Positions 1 through 7,858 of a stretch of 18,528 nucleotides of DNA are shown here, in pieces (position 1 is the stretch's first letter; every line of letters begins with the position of its first letter). This DNA is from Rhizobiaceae bacterium (GTDB lineage: Bacteria > Pseudomonadota > Alphaproteobacteria > Rhizobiales > Rhizobiaceae). The DNA is taken from the NCBI GenBank assembly GCA_020696915.1, contig JAJFMR010000015.1:1-18528 (forward strand), written 5' to 3'. The position numbers and the translations under genes are program-made. Under the pieces are notes generated by a model. The model saw only the letters and a list, made by a program, of their open reading frames with translations, was not told where the DNA came from and searched no databases.

Positions 1-2109
1 CATCAGCAGCGTGCGCGCACTCTCTCCATTCTGGTCGGCCAGCTCCTCGAGCTAGCCCGCAAAAAGCCGGTGATGATGGTCGTCGAGGATGCTCACTGGG
101 CGGACCCGACCACGATCGAGCTCATAATCCAGTGCCTGGATCGAGTTTCCAATTCGAGCGTCCTGATTCTGGTCACCAGCCGGCCCGACAACCAGCCGAC
201 CTTTGGCGGACATCCAAAGGTTATCCGACTGACGCTGAACCGCCTCGGTCGTCGATCGACCGAGGCTATCGTCGCCGGTATGGCCGGCGATGCAGGCCTG
301 ACGGATGAAGTCCTGGCCAATATCGCAGCAAGGACCGATGGTATACCGCTCTTCGTCGAGGAGTTGACCAAGGCAGTACTGGACACAGGAGAGGGAGCGG
401 CGGTTCCGGCCTCCCTGCACGCCTCTCTGATGGCTCGCCTCGACCGAGTACCGGAGGTGAAGGAAGTGGCACGGCTGGCCGCCTGCATCGGGCGTGAGTT
501 CAGCTACGCACTTCTTGCGAAGCTCTCTCAGCTCGCCGCATCGGAGTTGCAAGGTGCCCTCCAGCGGCTGGCCGCCGCCGAACTGGTATTTCGGCGTGGC
601 ACGCCGCCCGACGCGTTTTACACGTTCAAACACGCGCTGGTGCGGGATGCAGCCTACGAGAGCCTGTTGAAGTCCTCCCGGCAGGAGGTGCACGCCCGCA
701 TCGTCGAGGCCCTCGAAGAGCATTTCCCCGAGATTGCCGCCGAGGAGCCGGAACTGCTTGGGCGGCACTGCATGGATGCTGGATTACATGAGAGGGCGGT
801 GAGCTATTGGCGGCAGGCGGGCGACCAGGCGCTCGCCCGCTGTGCGATGCCGGAAGCGGTTGCGCACCTTACAACGGCTCTCAAGGTCCTGAAGCGCCTC
901 AAGAACGGGCACGAGCATGGGCAATGGGAACTCGCCATGCAGCTGGCGCTGGGCCGCGCCTCAATTGCTGCAAGGGGATTCGCCGCTGCCGAGACAGGTC
1001 GGGCCTACAGTCGAGCCCGGGAGCTTTGCAGCGACATGGGCGACGTCCCGGAATACTTCCCGGCGCTGTACGGACAGTCGGTATTTCACTTCCAGCGCGG
1101 CGACCTGCTGAAGGCGCATGAGGTGGCAAAGGACCTTGTAAGTCTCGCGGTCGAACGGGGGGACCTTTCAGCGCAAGTGACCGGTCATCGGATGGTCGGC
1201 TCGGCACTGTGTCAACTTGGGCGATTTGTCGAGAGCAGGTTTGAATTCGAGACGGCGCTCGCTCTCTACGAGCCAGTCCGGGACCGCTCCTCAGCCACCG
1301 TCTACGCAATCGACTCACGCGTGATGTGCCTCAGCTGGCTTGCTCACCTCGATGCTATCCTGGGTGATCCGATCCGGGCCGTTGCCCGCTATTCCGCGGC
1401 TCGTTCGCATGTCCTCGATGTTGCGCATCCGCACACGACCGCGGTGTTTCTCGCCTGGGGCTGCATTTTTCACCAGTTTCTGCGGGATCTGCCCGGCGCA
1501 CGGGAGCAGGCTGAGGCGACAATCGTGCTGGCGACGGAACAGGGCCTCCCCCTTTATCGTGCGGCGGGCATGGTGATCTCTGGATGGACATTCGTGGACG
1601 GCGAGGCCGAGGAGGGAATCGCCAAGATCAGGCAAGGATTGGCCGCCTATGCCGCCACCGGGGCCGAGATGTGGTCGCCATATTTCCTGGGGCTGTTGGC
1701 CGAGGCACTCGGGCGGGCGGGTCACGCACAAAGCGGGCTCGACGTCGTGGCAGATGGGTTGGGTCGGGTCAGGAGGATCGGCGGACGGTGGATCGAAGCC
1801 GAGTTGCACCGACTCCGCGGCGACCTGCTGTTGTCATTGCCCAATGCGAACCGGGTTGACGCGGACGCTTGCTATGGCCGATCCTTGGCTGTTGCACGCG
1901 GACAGAGCGCCGCGTTATGGCATTTGCGCACTGTTACGAGCCGCGCCCGCCTGTGGTGCGACCTGGGAAAGGAACGCGCGGCGGTAAAGAGGCTGACATT
2001 GGCGCTTGGCCAGTTCCCCGATCGAGCCGACACCCCGGATCTCTCAGCCGCCCGAGCGCTGCTGAGAACCCTTCAACAGTCCGCAACCGCTCTTGCCGAT
2101 CCGGCTTGA
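1..2109 (+). CDS. AAA ATPase/TPR regulator, C-terminal part (adenylate cyclase-associated type), 5' truncated by window
   Basis: The frame is open from the first base, so the gene starts upstream of the window. The first visible segment contains a Walker B-like motif (VVEDAHWAD, roughly bases 76-102), typical of the AAA_16 ATPase module found behind class III adenylate cyclase domains or in large STAND-type regulators. The rest is about 650 residues of helical, Ala/Leu-rich sequence with TPR-like repeats (for example around AVSYWRQAGDQALARC and the following helices). The usual architecture is cyclase or DNA-binding domain, then ATPase, then TPR; the Walker A motif and any catalytic domain lie outside the window, so cyclase activity cannot be claimed. 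Such proteins are cytoplasmic signal-transduction ATPases. The stop is TGA at 2107-2109. A short stem (GGGTGC/GCACCC, 2139-2160) follows without a T-run. Family call fairly secure; exact function unknown. Confidence 0.8.
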   Translation, partial: HQQRARTLSILVGQLLELARKKPVMMVVEDAHWADPTTIELIIQCLDRVSNSSVLILVTSRPDNQPTFGGHPKVIRLTLNRLGRRSTEAIVAGMAGDAGLTDEVLANIAARTDGIPLFVEELTKAVLDTGEGAAVPASLHASLMARLDRVPEVKEVARLAACIGREFSYALLAKLSQLAASELQGALQRLAAAELVFRRGTPPDAFYTFKHALVRDAAYESLLKSSRQEVHARIVEALEEHFPEIAAEEPELLGRHCMDAGLHERAVSYWRQAGDQALARCAMPEAVAHLTTALKVLKRLKNGHEHGQWELAMQLALGRASIAARGFAAAETGRAYSRARELCSDMGDVPEYFPALYGQSVFHFQRGDLLKAHEVAKDLVSLAVERGDLSAQVTGHRMVGSALCQLGRFVESRFEFETALALYEPVRDRSSATVYAIDSRVMCLSWLAHLDAILGDPIRAVARYSAARSHVLDVAHPHTTAVFLAWGCIFHQFLRDLPGAREQAEATIVLATEQGLPLYRAAGMVISGWTFVDGEAEEGIAKIRQGLAAYAATGAEMWSPYFLGLLAEALGRAGHAQSGLDVVADGLGRVRRIGGRWIEAELHRLRGDLLLSLPNANRVDADACYGRSLAVARGQSAALWHLRTVTSRARLWCDLGKERAAVKRLTLALGQFPDRADTPDLSAARALLRTLQQSATALADPA

Positions 2110-2278
2110 AGGCTCCGAGCCCATAGGCGATAAACCTCGGGTGCCTAAAGGCGAGCACCCCCCAACCAAAAAGAAGGCAACAAACCGAGCCATCCGCATT
2201 CCAGTCCTGCTTTACCGCTTTCGCCACGTCCGCGGCCGAAAGCCCCGATGCAAGGACCCGCTGGGGAGCTCCATGAAC

Positions 2279-2315
2279 GCCGGACGCCGGCCGGCATTGC
2301 CTTTCATCGTCCGGC
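2279..2315 (+). promoter_or_regulatory. Inverted repeat in the leader of the 2351 gene
   Basis: GCCGGACG (2279-2286) pairs perfectly with CGTCCGGC (2308-2315) across a 21-nt loop that itself contains the self-complementary GCCGGCCGGC. It ends 35 nt before the GTG start at 2351. It could be a 5' UTR hairpin or a remnant of termination after the upstream regulator gene. There is no T-tract. The function is a guess. Confidence 0.3.
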
Positions 2316-2350
2316 ACATATGATGGCGGGCAAAGGGGAGGAGGAAACAT

Positions 2351-2602
2351 GTGGGGAATTCAGTTATGGCTTCGGATGTCGAGATCTCCGGCGACCTGCG
2401 CGAGCGGCTGACGGGCGCTGTCCGCGAATATCTGGCGGTCCGCTCGCAGGGACCATGGCCGCTTTCGACGGCGCGCGCCATCGGCTTTGTTCGGCAGCGG
2501 ATCGACGCGCCGGAACTGGATGACAGGCTGCTCGCCACGCTGATTGCCGAGGTGGCGGTCGCAAACAGGCTCGATGTCAGCTTCGACGGCGTCCTGCACT
2601 GA
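2351..2602 (+). CDS. Small hypothetical protein (83 aa)
   Basis: I do not recognise this protein. It is soluble, without a signal peptide or membrane segment, and looks largely helical, with an N-terminal half rich in charged residues (DVEISGDLRERL) and a C-terminal segment LLATLIAEVAVANRLDV. The GTG start at 2351 is chosen because a very strong Shine-Dalgarno run (GGGGAGGAGG, about 2335-2344) sits 6 nt upstream; an in-frame ATG at 2366 would make it five residues shorter. The ATG at 2349 is in another frame and ends after about 20 codons. It lies 29 nt before the SecD-like gene on the same strand, so the two are probably co-transcribed. Real gene likely because of the ribosome binding site and codon pattern. 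Confidence 0.65.
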   Translation: MGNSVMASDVEISGDLRERLTGAVREYLAVRSQGPWPLSTARAIGFVRQRIDAPELDDRLLATLIAEVAVANRLDVSFDGVLH

Positions 2603-2631
2603 AGGTGCATGCGGCCACCCGGGGGGAGAGC

Positions 2632-3036
2632 ATGGGCAGGGGTCGAAGTGCTATCCGGAGGGGGCCAATGCAGGCGGGAATGCTTGCGGTGGCCGCTGCG
2701 CTCGCGGCCTTCGCGCACGGCGCGGCGGCTGCGGAAATCCTGCCGCTCGACGTCGAGAAGGCGACGGTCACCTATGGTTTTCCCGACCAGACCGCGCTCG
2801 ACCTGCAGCTCACGCCGCACGGTGGCGAAGCCTTCGCGACGTTCACCGAGAGACATGTCGGCAAGACCGTCGATCTCGTCATCGACGGCAAGGTGATGAT
2901 GTCGCCGCGCCTGGTCGAGCCGATCACCGGCGGCAGGATCGCGGTGAGCGGCAAGTTTGCGCCAGGTAGGCTCGAAGCCATAGCGCGCAGGATTTCGGCC
3001 GGAAGCGCCACCGTCGATCTCGTGACGAGAGACTGA
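2632..3036 (+). CDS. Secreted protein with a lone SecDF P1-head domain
   Basis: The product is about 134 aa. An N-terminal signal peptide (basic n-region with RGRSAIRRG, hydrophobic MLAVAAALAAFAHGAAAA) is followed by about 100 residues that match the periplasmic P1-head region of SecD: FTERHVGKTVDLVIDGKVM, then SPRLVEPITGGRIAVSGKF, then an ending resembling the SecD 'A..LA..L.aGa..v.l' segment. Full SecD has six membrane spans and about 500 or more residues; here no membrane span follows the signal, so it cannot be a translocase subunit by itself. It is likely periplasmic. Three starts are possible: ATG 2605, ATG 2632 (preceded by GGGGGGAGAG) and ATG 2668 (preceded by GGAGGGGG). I choose 2632 because it keeps the basic n-region and has a good ribosome site. 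Function unknown; probable operon with the preceding small gene. Confidence 0.75.
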   Translation: MGRGRSAIRRGPMQAGMLAVAAALAAFAHGAAAAEILPLDVEKATVTYGFPDQTALDLQLTPHGGEAFATFTERHVGKTVDLVIDGKVMMSPRLVEPITGGRIAVSGKFAPGRLEAIARRISAGSATVDLVTRD

Positions 3037-3066
3037 GCCCGTCTGCCTCGACCGGGGCCGACGGGC
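3037..3066 (+). terminator. Hairpin after SecD-like gene, weak terminator candidate
   Basis: GCCCGTC (3037-3043) and GACGGGC (3060-3066) form a perfect 7-bp stem directly after the TGA stop, in the convergent gap before tctA. The downstream bases (GCCCGCTTTC) hold only a short T-run, so intrinsic termination is uncertain. Confidence 0.35.
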
Positions 3067-3168
3067 GCCCGCTTTCATGTTGCCCGCCAAAAGACGTGCG
3101 CAGCCCGCACCACGCGCGCACGGTCGAGTTGGTTGCGCTTTCGCGGCTGGGCGGGCGACAGGTGGGCC

Positions 3169-4677
3169 TCAATCCTCCTCGACGAACACTTCCTCGCGTT
3201 TCTTTCTCACGGCTGGCAGAAACACCACGACGAGAACGGCCACGGCGATGAGCAGCAGCGTGGCGCTGATCGGCCGCGTGACGAAAGTCGCTGGATCGCC
3301 GCGCGACAGGATCATGGCGCGGCGAAGGTGCTCCTCGAGCAGCGGACCCAGCACGAAGCCGAGGAGCAGCGGCGCCGGCTCGCAGCGCAGCTTGACCAGC
3401 ACGTAGCCGACCAGCCCGAAGAATGCCACCGAGTACAGGTCGTAGACATTGGAGTTCACGCTGTAGACGCCGATCGAGCAGAAAGCCATGATGATCGGGA
3501 ACAGCACGTAATAGGGGATGGTGAGCAGCCGTACCCACAGTCCGATCAGCGGCAGGTTGAGCACGATCAGCATCAGATTGCCGATCCACATCGAGGCGAT
3601 GATGCCCCAGAAGAGCGCCGGCTGCTCCGTCGCGACATTCGGCCCGGGCACGATGCCCTGGATGATCATCGCGCCGATCATCAGCGCCATGACCGGATTG
3701 GCGGGAATTCCAAGGGTGAGCATCGGGATGAATGACGTTTGTGCACCGGCATTGTTGGCCGACTCCGGGCCTGCGACACCTTCGATCGCGCCGCGTCCAA
3801 ACTCTCCCGGATTTCTCGCCAGGCGCTTTTCGACCGTGTAGGAAGCAAACGCCGCGAGGATGGCGCCGCCGCCGGGCAGGATGCCGAGCGCCGAGCCGAT
3901 CGCCGTGCCGCGCAAGATGGGAGCCGTCATGCGCCGGACATCGTCGCGCGTCGGCATGAGCCCCGACACCTTGGTAATGATGGCGGTGCGGGTCTTTTCG
4001 TCTTCGAGGTTGCGAAGGATCTCGGCGACACCGAACACGCCGACCGCCACTGCCACGAAGTTCAGTCCGTCGGAATATTCCCGTATTCCAAGGTTGAAGC
4101 GGGGCGTGCCGGAGTAGATGTCGGTGCCGACCAGGCCGAGCAGCAGGCCGAGCACGACCATCGCCAGCGCCTTCACGACCGAGCCATGGGCGAGCGCGAT
4201 CGAGGACACCAGCCCCACCACCATCAGCGAGAAATACTCGGCAGAACCGAACTTGAGCGCAATCGCGGTGAGCGGCGGTGCGAACACTGCTACCAGAAAC
4301 GTGGAAACCGTGCCTGCAAAGAACGAGCCGATTGCCGCGGTCGCCAGAGCCACGCCCGCCCGGCCGCCGCGTGCCATCTGGTAGCCGTCGATTGCGGTCA
4401 CCGCCGACGACGACTCGCCGGGCATGTTGATGAGGATGGCCGTGGTGGAGCCGCCGTACTGGGCGCCGTAGTAGATGCCGGCGAGCATGATCAGCGCCGA
4501 CACCGGATCGCCGATCTGGAAGGTGATCGGCAAAAGCATGGCGATGGTTGCCGTCGCGCCGATGCCCGGCAGCACGCCGATGAGCGTGCCGAGCAGCACG
4601 CCGATCAGGCAGAAGAGGAGATTGAACGGGGTGGAGGCGGTCGCGAAACCCAGTGCGATGTTGCCGAAGAGTTCCAT
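3169..4677 (-). CDS. tctA: Tripartite tricarboxylate transporter, large permease TctA
   Basis: This 502-aa integral membrane protein has the usual TctA length (about 500) and many hydrophobic segments. It carries the two family signature loops: GVLPGIGATATIAM near residues 34-47 and GILPGGGAILAAF near residue 265, followed by the PESANNAGAQ segment. TctA is the main channel of TTT systems, which import carboxylates or related organic acids across the inner membrane using an ion gradient and a periplasmic binding protein. It lies 10 nt downstream of tctB on the minus strand, so the genes form an operon tctC-tctB-tctA. The substrate cannot be read from sequence; 'tricarboxylate' is only the family name. 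Its 3' end converges with the SecD-like gene. Confidence 0.96.
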   Translation of the reverse strand: MELFGNIALGFATASTPFNLLFCLIGVLLGTLIGVLPGIGATATIAMLLPITFQIGDPVSALIMLAGIYYGAQYGGSTTAILINMPGESSSAVTAIDGYQMARGGRAGVALATAAIGSFFAGTVSTFLVAVFAPPLTAIALKFGSAEYFSLMVVGLVSSIALAHGSVVKALAMVVLGLLLGLVGTDIYSGTPRFNLGIREYSDGLNFVAVAVGVFGVAEILRNLEDEKTRTAIITKVSGLMPTRDDVRRMTAPILRGTAIGSALGILPGGGAILAAFASYTVEKRLARNPGEFGRGAIEGVAGPESANNAGAQTSFIPMLTLGIPANPVMALMIGAMIIQGIVPGPNVATEQPALFWGIIASMWIGNLMLIVLNLPLIGLWVRLLTIPYYVLFPIIMAFCSIGVYSVNSNVYDLYSVAFFGLVGYVLVKLRCEPAPLLLGFVLGPLLEEHLRRAMILSRGDPATFVTRPISATLLLIAVAVLVVVFLPAVRKKREEVFVEED

Positions 4678-4687
4678 GGCCCGATCC

Positions 4688-5149
4688 TCAGAGCGCTAGC
4701 CAGGGCCCGAAACGCGGGAACGGCAGGCCAAGTCCGTAGCTGAAGACGACGACCGCAAACACGGTCACGCCGGCCGCCAGTATCAATGCCATGACCGGCC
4801 GCATCCGATGGCTGGCGAAGGATGCCAACAGCGCCGTCAGGAAAATCGACGGAACGAAGCCCAGCCCTCGGATCGTCAGGCCGAAGAGGATGGGCGCCGG
4901 CAGGATGAACAGCATGCCGCGCATCGCCAGCGGACCGATCGGCTCGCTGCCGGCGCGGACGGCCTGAACCAGAATGATCGCGCCGAGCAGGATGAGAACC
5001 CCCGCCAGCACCAGCGGGAAATAGCCAGGACCCATGCGAAGGGCGGTGCCTATGTCGAGAAGGAGCGACTGGACCGCGAAAAAGGCTCCGACCCCGACAA
5101 AGATCGCTCCGCAAAGTCCGTTGACGGGATCCAGGGAAATCCGCTTCAT
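4688..5149 (-). CDS. tctB: Tripartite tricarboxylate transporter, small permease TctB
   Basis: This 153-aa protein has about four membrane segments (for example GLCGAIFVGVGAFFAV, YFPLVLAGVLILLGAIILV and FAVVVFSYGLGL near the end) and the position typical of TctB between the binding protein and TctA. TctB is the poorly conserved small membrane subunit needed for transport. The ATG at 5149 is preceded on the minus strand by a GAGGGGGA ribosome site. The gap to tctC is about 100 nt and holds a strong inverted repeat, so translation of tctB is not coupled to tctC. The DUF1468/TctB assignment rests on sequence character plus context. Confidence 0.92.
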   Translation of the reverse strand: MKRISLDPVNGLCGAIFVGVGAFFAVQSLLLDIGTALRMGPGYFPLVLAGVLILLGAIILVQAVRAGSEPIGPLAMRGMLFILPAPILFGLTIRGLGFVPSIFLTALLASFASHRMRPVMALILAAGVTVFAVVVFSYGLGLPFPRFGPWLAL

Positions 5150-5196
5150 CGTCCCCCTCGCGGGTTTGCCTGCTGCAGTCCCGGCCGCCTCGGTTC

Positions 5197-5237
5197 GGCC
5201 CGGCTGCCGCGGCCCGGGAGGCCGCGGCAGCCGGGCC
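5197..5237 (-). promoter_or_regulatory. Perfect 18-bp inverted repeat between tctC and tctB
   Basis: The arms 5197-5214 (GGCCCGGCTGCCGCGGCC) and 5220-5237 are exact reverse complements around a 5-nt loop (CGGGA). The predicted mRNA stem is very GC-rich and lies just 3' of the tctC stop. No T-run follows in either direction, so it is not a standard intrinsic terminator. In other binding-protein transporters, hairpins at this point stabilise the upstream binding-protein message and reduce read-through, giving excess periplasmic protein over membrane subunits. That role is inferred here. Confidence 0.8.
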
Positions 5238-5251
5238 GTGACCTCCAGCTC

Positions 5252-6229
5252 CTAGTCGGCGTACTGTCCGGCCGCTTCGATCACCGGCTTCCAGCGGGCG
5301 ATCTCGGATTCCAGCTTGGCCTTCAGAGCGGCCGGCGTCGCCTCCGCTTCGGAGGAAGGGGCGGTTCCGAGCTCCGCGAACCTCGCCTTCACGTTCTCAT
5401 CCTTCAGCGCGACCTGCAGCGATTTCGACAGCCGGTCGATCACCTCGGCCGGCGTTCCTTTCGGGGCGTAGATGCCATGCCAGATCCCGACCTGGAATCC
5501 GGCCAGTCCGGCTTCCTCGGCGGTCGGAACGTCGGGCAGGACGTCGAGCCGGGCCGGCGAGGTCACCGCATACGCCTTGATGGTGCCGGCCTGGATCTGC
5601 TTGGTCGTGTTGGTCGTCTGGTCGCACATCATGTCGACCTGCCCGCCGAGCAGATCGGTCATGGCCGGACCGGTGCCCTTGTAAGGCACGGTGACCAGCG
5701 GCGTTTCGATGGCGCTCATGAACAGCATGCCGCAAAGATGCGACGCCGCGCCGATCCCGGCGTTGGCGACGGTGATCGTATCCTTGTTGGCCTTGGCGTA
5801 TTCTATGAGACCCTTCAGGTCGGTCGGCTCGAGATCCTTCCTGGCCACGATGGTCATCGGCACTTCGGTGACCAGACCGACATATTCGAAGGCGTTTAGC
5901 GTGTCGTAGGCGAGCTTCCGGTAGAGCGTTGCGCTGGTCGCCATGCCGATATGGGCAAGCAGGAGCGTATAGCCGTCGGGCTCGGCGTCGGCGACGCGGC
6001 CAGCCCCCAGCGTGCCGCCGGCGCCGCCGACATTCTCGACGATCACCTGCTGGCCGAGATCCTTGGACATGGCTTCGGCCACGAGGCGCGCGACCGTGTC
6101 GGTCGGGCCGCCTGCCGAAAAAGGCACGACGACGGTGATCGTGCGATCCGGATAGGTCTGCGCGGAGGCACCCACGGTTGCCATCGAGAGCGCGGCGGCC
6201 GCAGCGATGGCTGTGATTGTTCTTTTCAT
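5252..6229 (-). CDS. tctC: Tripartite tricarboxylate transporter substrate-binding protein (Bug/TctC family)
   Basis: This 325-aa periplasmic receptor begins with a clear signal peptide (MKRTITAIAAAAALSMATVGASAQ) followed directly by the family hallmark YPDRTITVVVPFSAGGPTDTVAR. Further family features are VENVGGAGGTLGA, DGYTLL and a C-terminal YAPKGTP segment. Bug proteins bind diverse small carboxylates or related ligands in the periplasm and pass them to TctAB. The ATG at 6229 is chosen because the signal peptide starts there and a GGGAG site lies upstream; the frame stays open to 6466 but that extension has no signal-peptide character. It is the first gene of the tctCBA operon. The ligand is unknown, and no tctDE two-component pair is present in the window. 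Confidence 0.95.
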   Translation of the reverse strand: MKRTITAIAAAAALSMATVGASAQTYPDRTITVVVPFSAGGPTDTVARLVAEAMSKDLGQQVIVENVGGAGGTLGAGRVADAEPDGYTLLLAHIGMATSATLYRKLAYDTLNAFEYVGLVTEVPMTIVARKDLEPTDLKGLIEYAKANKDTITVANAGIGAASHLCGMLFMSAIETPLVTVPYKGTGPAMTDLLGGQVDMMCDQTTNTTKQIQAGTIKAYAVTSPARLDVLPDVPTAEEAGLAGFQVGIWHGIYAPKGTPAEVIDRLSKSLQVALKDENVKARFAELGTAPSSEAEATPAALKAKLESEIARWKPVIEAAGQYAD

Positions 6230-6488
6230 TGCTGGTTCTCCCTTTCGTTGCGACCGCACTGTCGGCGGCTGGGCGCTTGCTTCTTCGCGTGAAGCCGAAT
6301 GCGGCACCGGAAATCCTACAAAGGCGACGGACGGGGTGCTGTCAAGCGAGTATGGCGTGCACGAGGCGTCCCCCGGGGCACCCCTGCGATCCAGGGGGCA
6401 TGCACGAGGTGGACGTGGCGGCAGGTCGCCCCGGGCAGCACGCTTGCCTCGAAGCAGAGATGGCACAGGCTCGAAGCGCCGACCGCTC
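6230..6488 (-). other. Upstream region of the tct operon
   Basis: This 259-bp gap between the hydrolase stop and tctC should hold the tct promoter (minus strand). I see two direct copies of TGCACGAGG (6358-6366 and 6401-6409) flanking a small stem CCCCTG/CAGGGG (6381-6397). No convincing -35/-10 pair or gene was found. Confidence 0.3.
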
Positions 6489-7583
6489 CTATTGAAGACT
6501 GCCGCCGGCGCGCTGCAGCGCGCTGCCGAGCAGCCGGTCAGTCACTTCGCGTTCGCTGGCAAAGCCGTCGTCCTGGAGCAGGCGCTGCCCGAGCAGCCTC
6601 ACGAGCACCGGGTTTTCGGCAAACTTCGTGTGATTGAGCCGGTCGCCGCCGATTCCCGAAAGGTCGACGACGGTGACGCCGTATTCCGCGAGATCCCTGG
6701 CATCCGCATAGCCGCCCAGCCGCGGCCGCGCCCCCGCCAGGATGCCGGACAGCTTTAATGCGCGGTCGTCGTCCGAGAGCAGCAGGACGAAAGGCTTTCG
6801 GGGCTTGCCGTAGCGCTGCATCTGGCTCTTGAAGACGTCGACGTCGATGTCGGGAGAGGCGAGGACCACGTCGCCCAGCCTGCCGCCGAGATCGCGGTCG
6901 CCGGTGATGGCAAGCTGCCGCAGCGCTTCCATGGTGACCCATGTGCCCATGGAATGGGCAACGACGTCGATGCGCCGCGCTCCTGACTGGGCCAGCATCC
7001 GGAGCACCGCCTCGAGCTGGTCCCTTGCGGCGCTGGCGCTTTCCCTATCGTAGACATAGCCGGTCGTCGTCCCGCCCGAAGCCCAGGAAAACAGTACCGG
7101 GGTGCCCGCGTAGCGGGAATCGTGGGCGATCTGCGTGAGGCGGTAGACGGCGTTGTCGAAACCGGTGTTGTAGCCGTGCACGAACAGCATGGCGCGGCCG
7201 CCGCGCGCCGCCATGTCGGCGCCGAGGGCCGACATGAAATGCGGCCCAGTGTCGTAGCCCACGACATCCGAGGCCATGATGTATTTCGAGGGATCGTCCG
7301 ACTTGCCGCGCTTTCGCCTCTCGATCTGCCCGGGCTCATGAATGCGGGGCACCGTGACGTTGACGCGGGCATAGTTCAGCCCTGCCGAGCGGCCGCTGTC
7401 GAAGACCTGGGCCGGATCGGCCGAGCGCTCTCGCGTGGTCGCGACGAAGATGCCGTGGTTGCCGGCTATGTCCGAGACCGGCGCCCCGACGACGGCGCTG
7501 CCGAGGAGTATTTGGGTCTGCTGGCCGACGCAGCCGGCGCCGAGCAGCGAAAGCGCCAAGATGCAAAGCATGTAGAAATGCAC
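6489..7583 (-). CDS. Lipoprotein-type alpha/beta hydrolase, DUF900 family
   Basis: This 364-aa protein starts with a short hydrophobic signal and a lipobox (LLGAGC, Cys18), suggesting membrane anchoring outside the cytoplasm. The body matches the DUF900 esterase/lipase-like family: FVATTRER near residue 46, FVHGYNTGFDNAVYR near 134, and the nucleophile elbow VVAHSMGTW with Ser211. A late His318 (RLNHTKF) and an acidic cluster near 271-273 are plausible triad partners. The start at 7583 is GTG; an ATG four codons later (7571) would still keep the lipobox. The Shine-Dalgarno is weak for both. Its natural substrate is unknown. It lies upstream of tctC on the same strand, but the 259-bp gap suggests separate transcription. 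Confidence 0.85.
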   Translation of the reverse strand: MHFYMLCILALSLLGAGCVGQQTQILLGSAVVGAPVSDIAGNHGIFVATTRERSADPAQVFDSGRSAGLNYARVNVTVPRIHEPGQIERRKRGKSDDPSKYIMASDVVGYDTGPHFMSALGADMAARGGRAMLFVHGYNTGFDNAVYRLTQIAHDSRYAGTPVLFSWASGGTTTGYVYDRESASAARDQLEAVLRMLAQSGARRIDVVAHSMGTWVTMEALRQLAITGDRDLGGRLGDVVLASPDIDVDVFKSQMQRYGKPRKPFVLLLSDDDRALKLSGILAGARPRLGGYADARDLAEYGVTVVDLSGIGGDRLNHTKFAENPVLVRLLGQRLLQDDGFASEREVTDRLLGSALQRAGGSLQ

Positions 7584-7858
7584 TTACCAATCCGCTCCGC
7601 CGTACTTTTTCGTCGCGAGAAGCCTCCCGACAGGTCAATAGCGGCAGAAGTAAGTCTGGAGCCTGAAAACGGGTTCAAGCCTGTCGAGCGCCGTGTCAGT
7701 GTTGCGCAAAAGCCAGCTGGTCGGCTTCCGAGCGACATGGAGGTACGAATGAGAGATCGGCGTTTGCGCGGACATTGGCAGAGGATTCGACATGATGCGA
7801 CCACAGCCCGCCACTGGGGCCGATCGGCAGCGACATGGTGCTGAGCGGCAGGCCGCCG

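Noticed and set aside
3739..4743. 334-aa plus-strand open frame antisense to tctA
   Set aside because: Composition is a charged, low-complexity shadow of tctA caused by high GC codon bias; no ribosome site or domain.
4808..5899. 363-aa plus-strand open frame antisense to tctB and tctC
   Set aside because: It spans two clear genes and the hairpin on the other strand and has no recognisable domain.
7738..7845. Short 35-codon frame before the DUF1697 gene
   Set aside because: No convincing ribosome site or similarity; it overlaps the possible upstream DUF1697 start.
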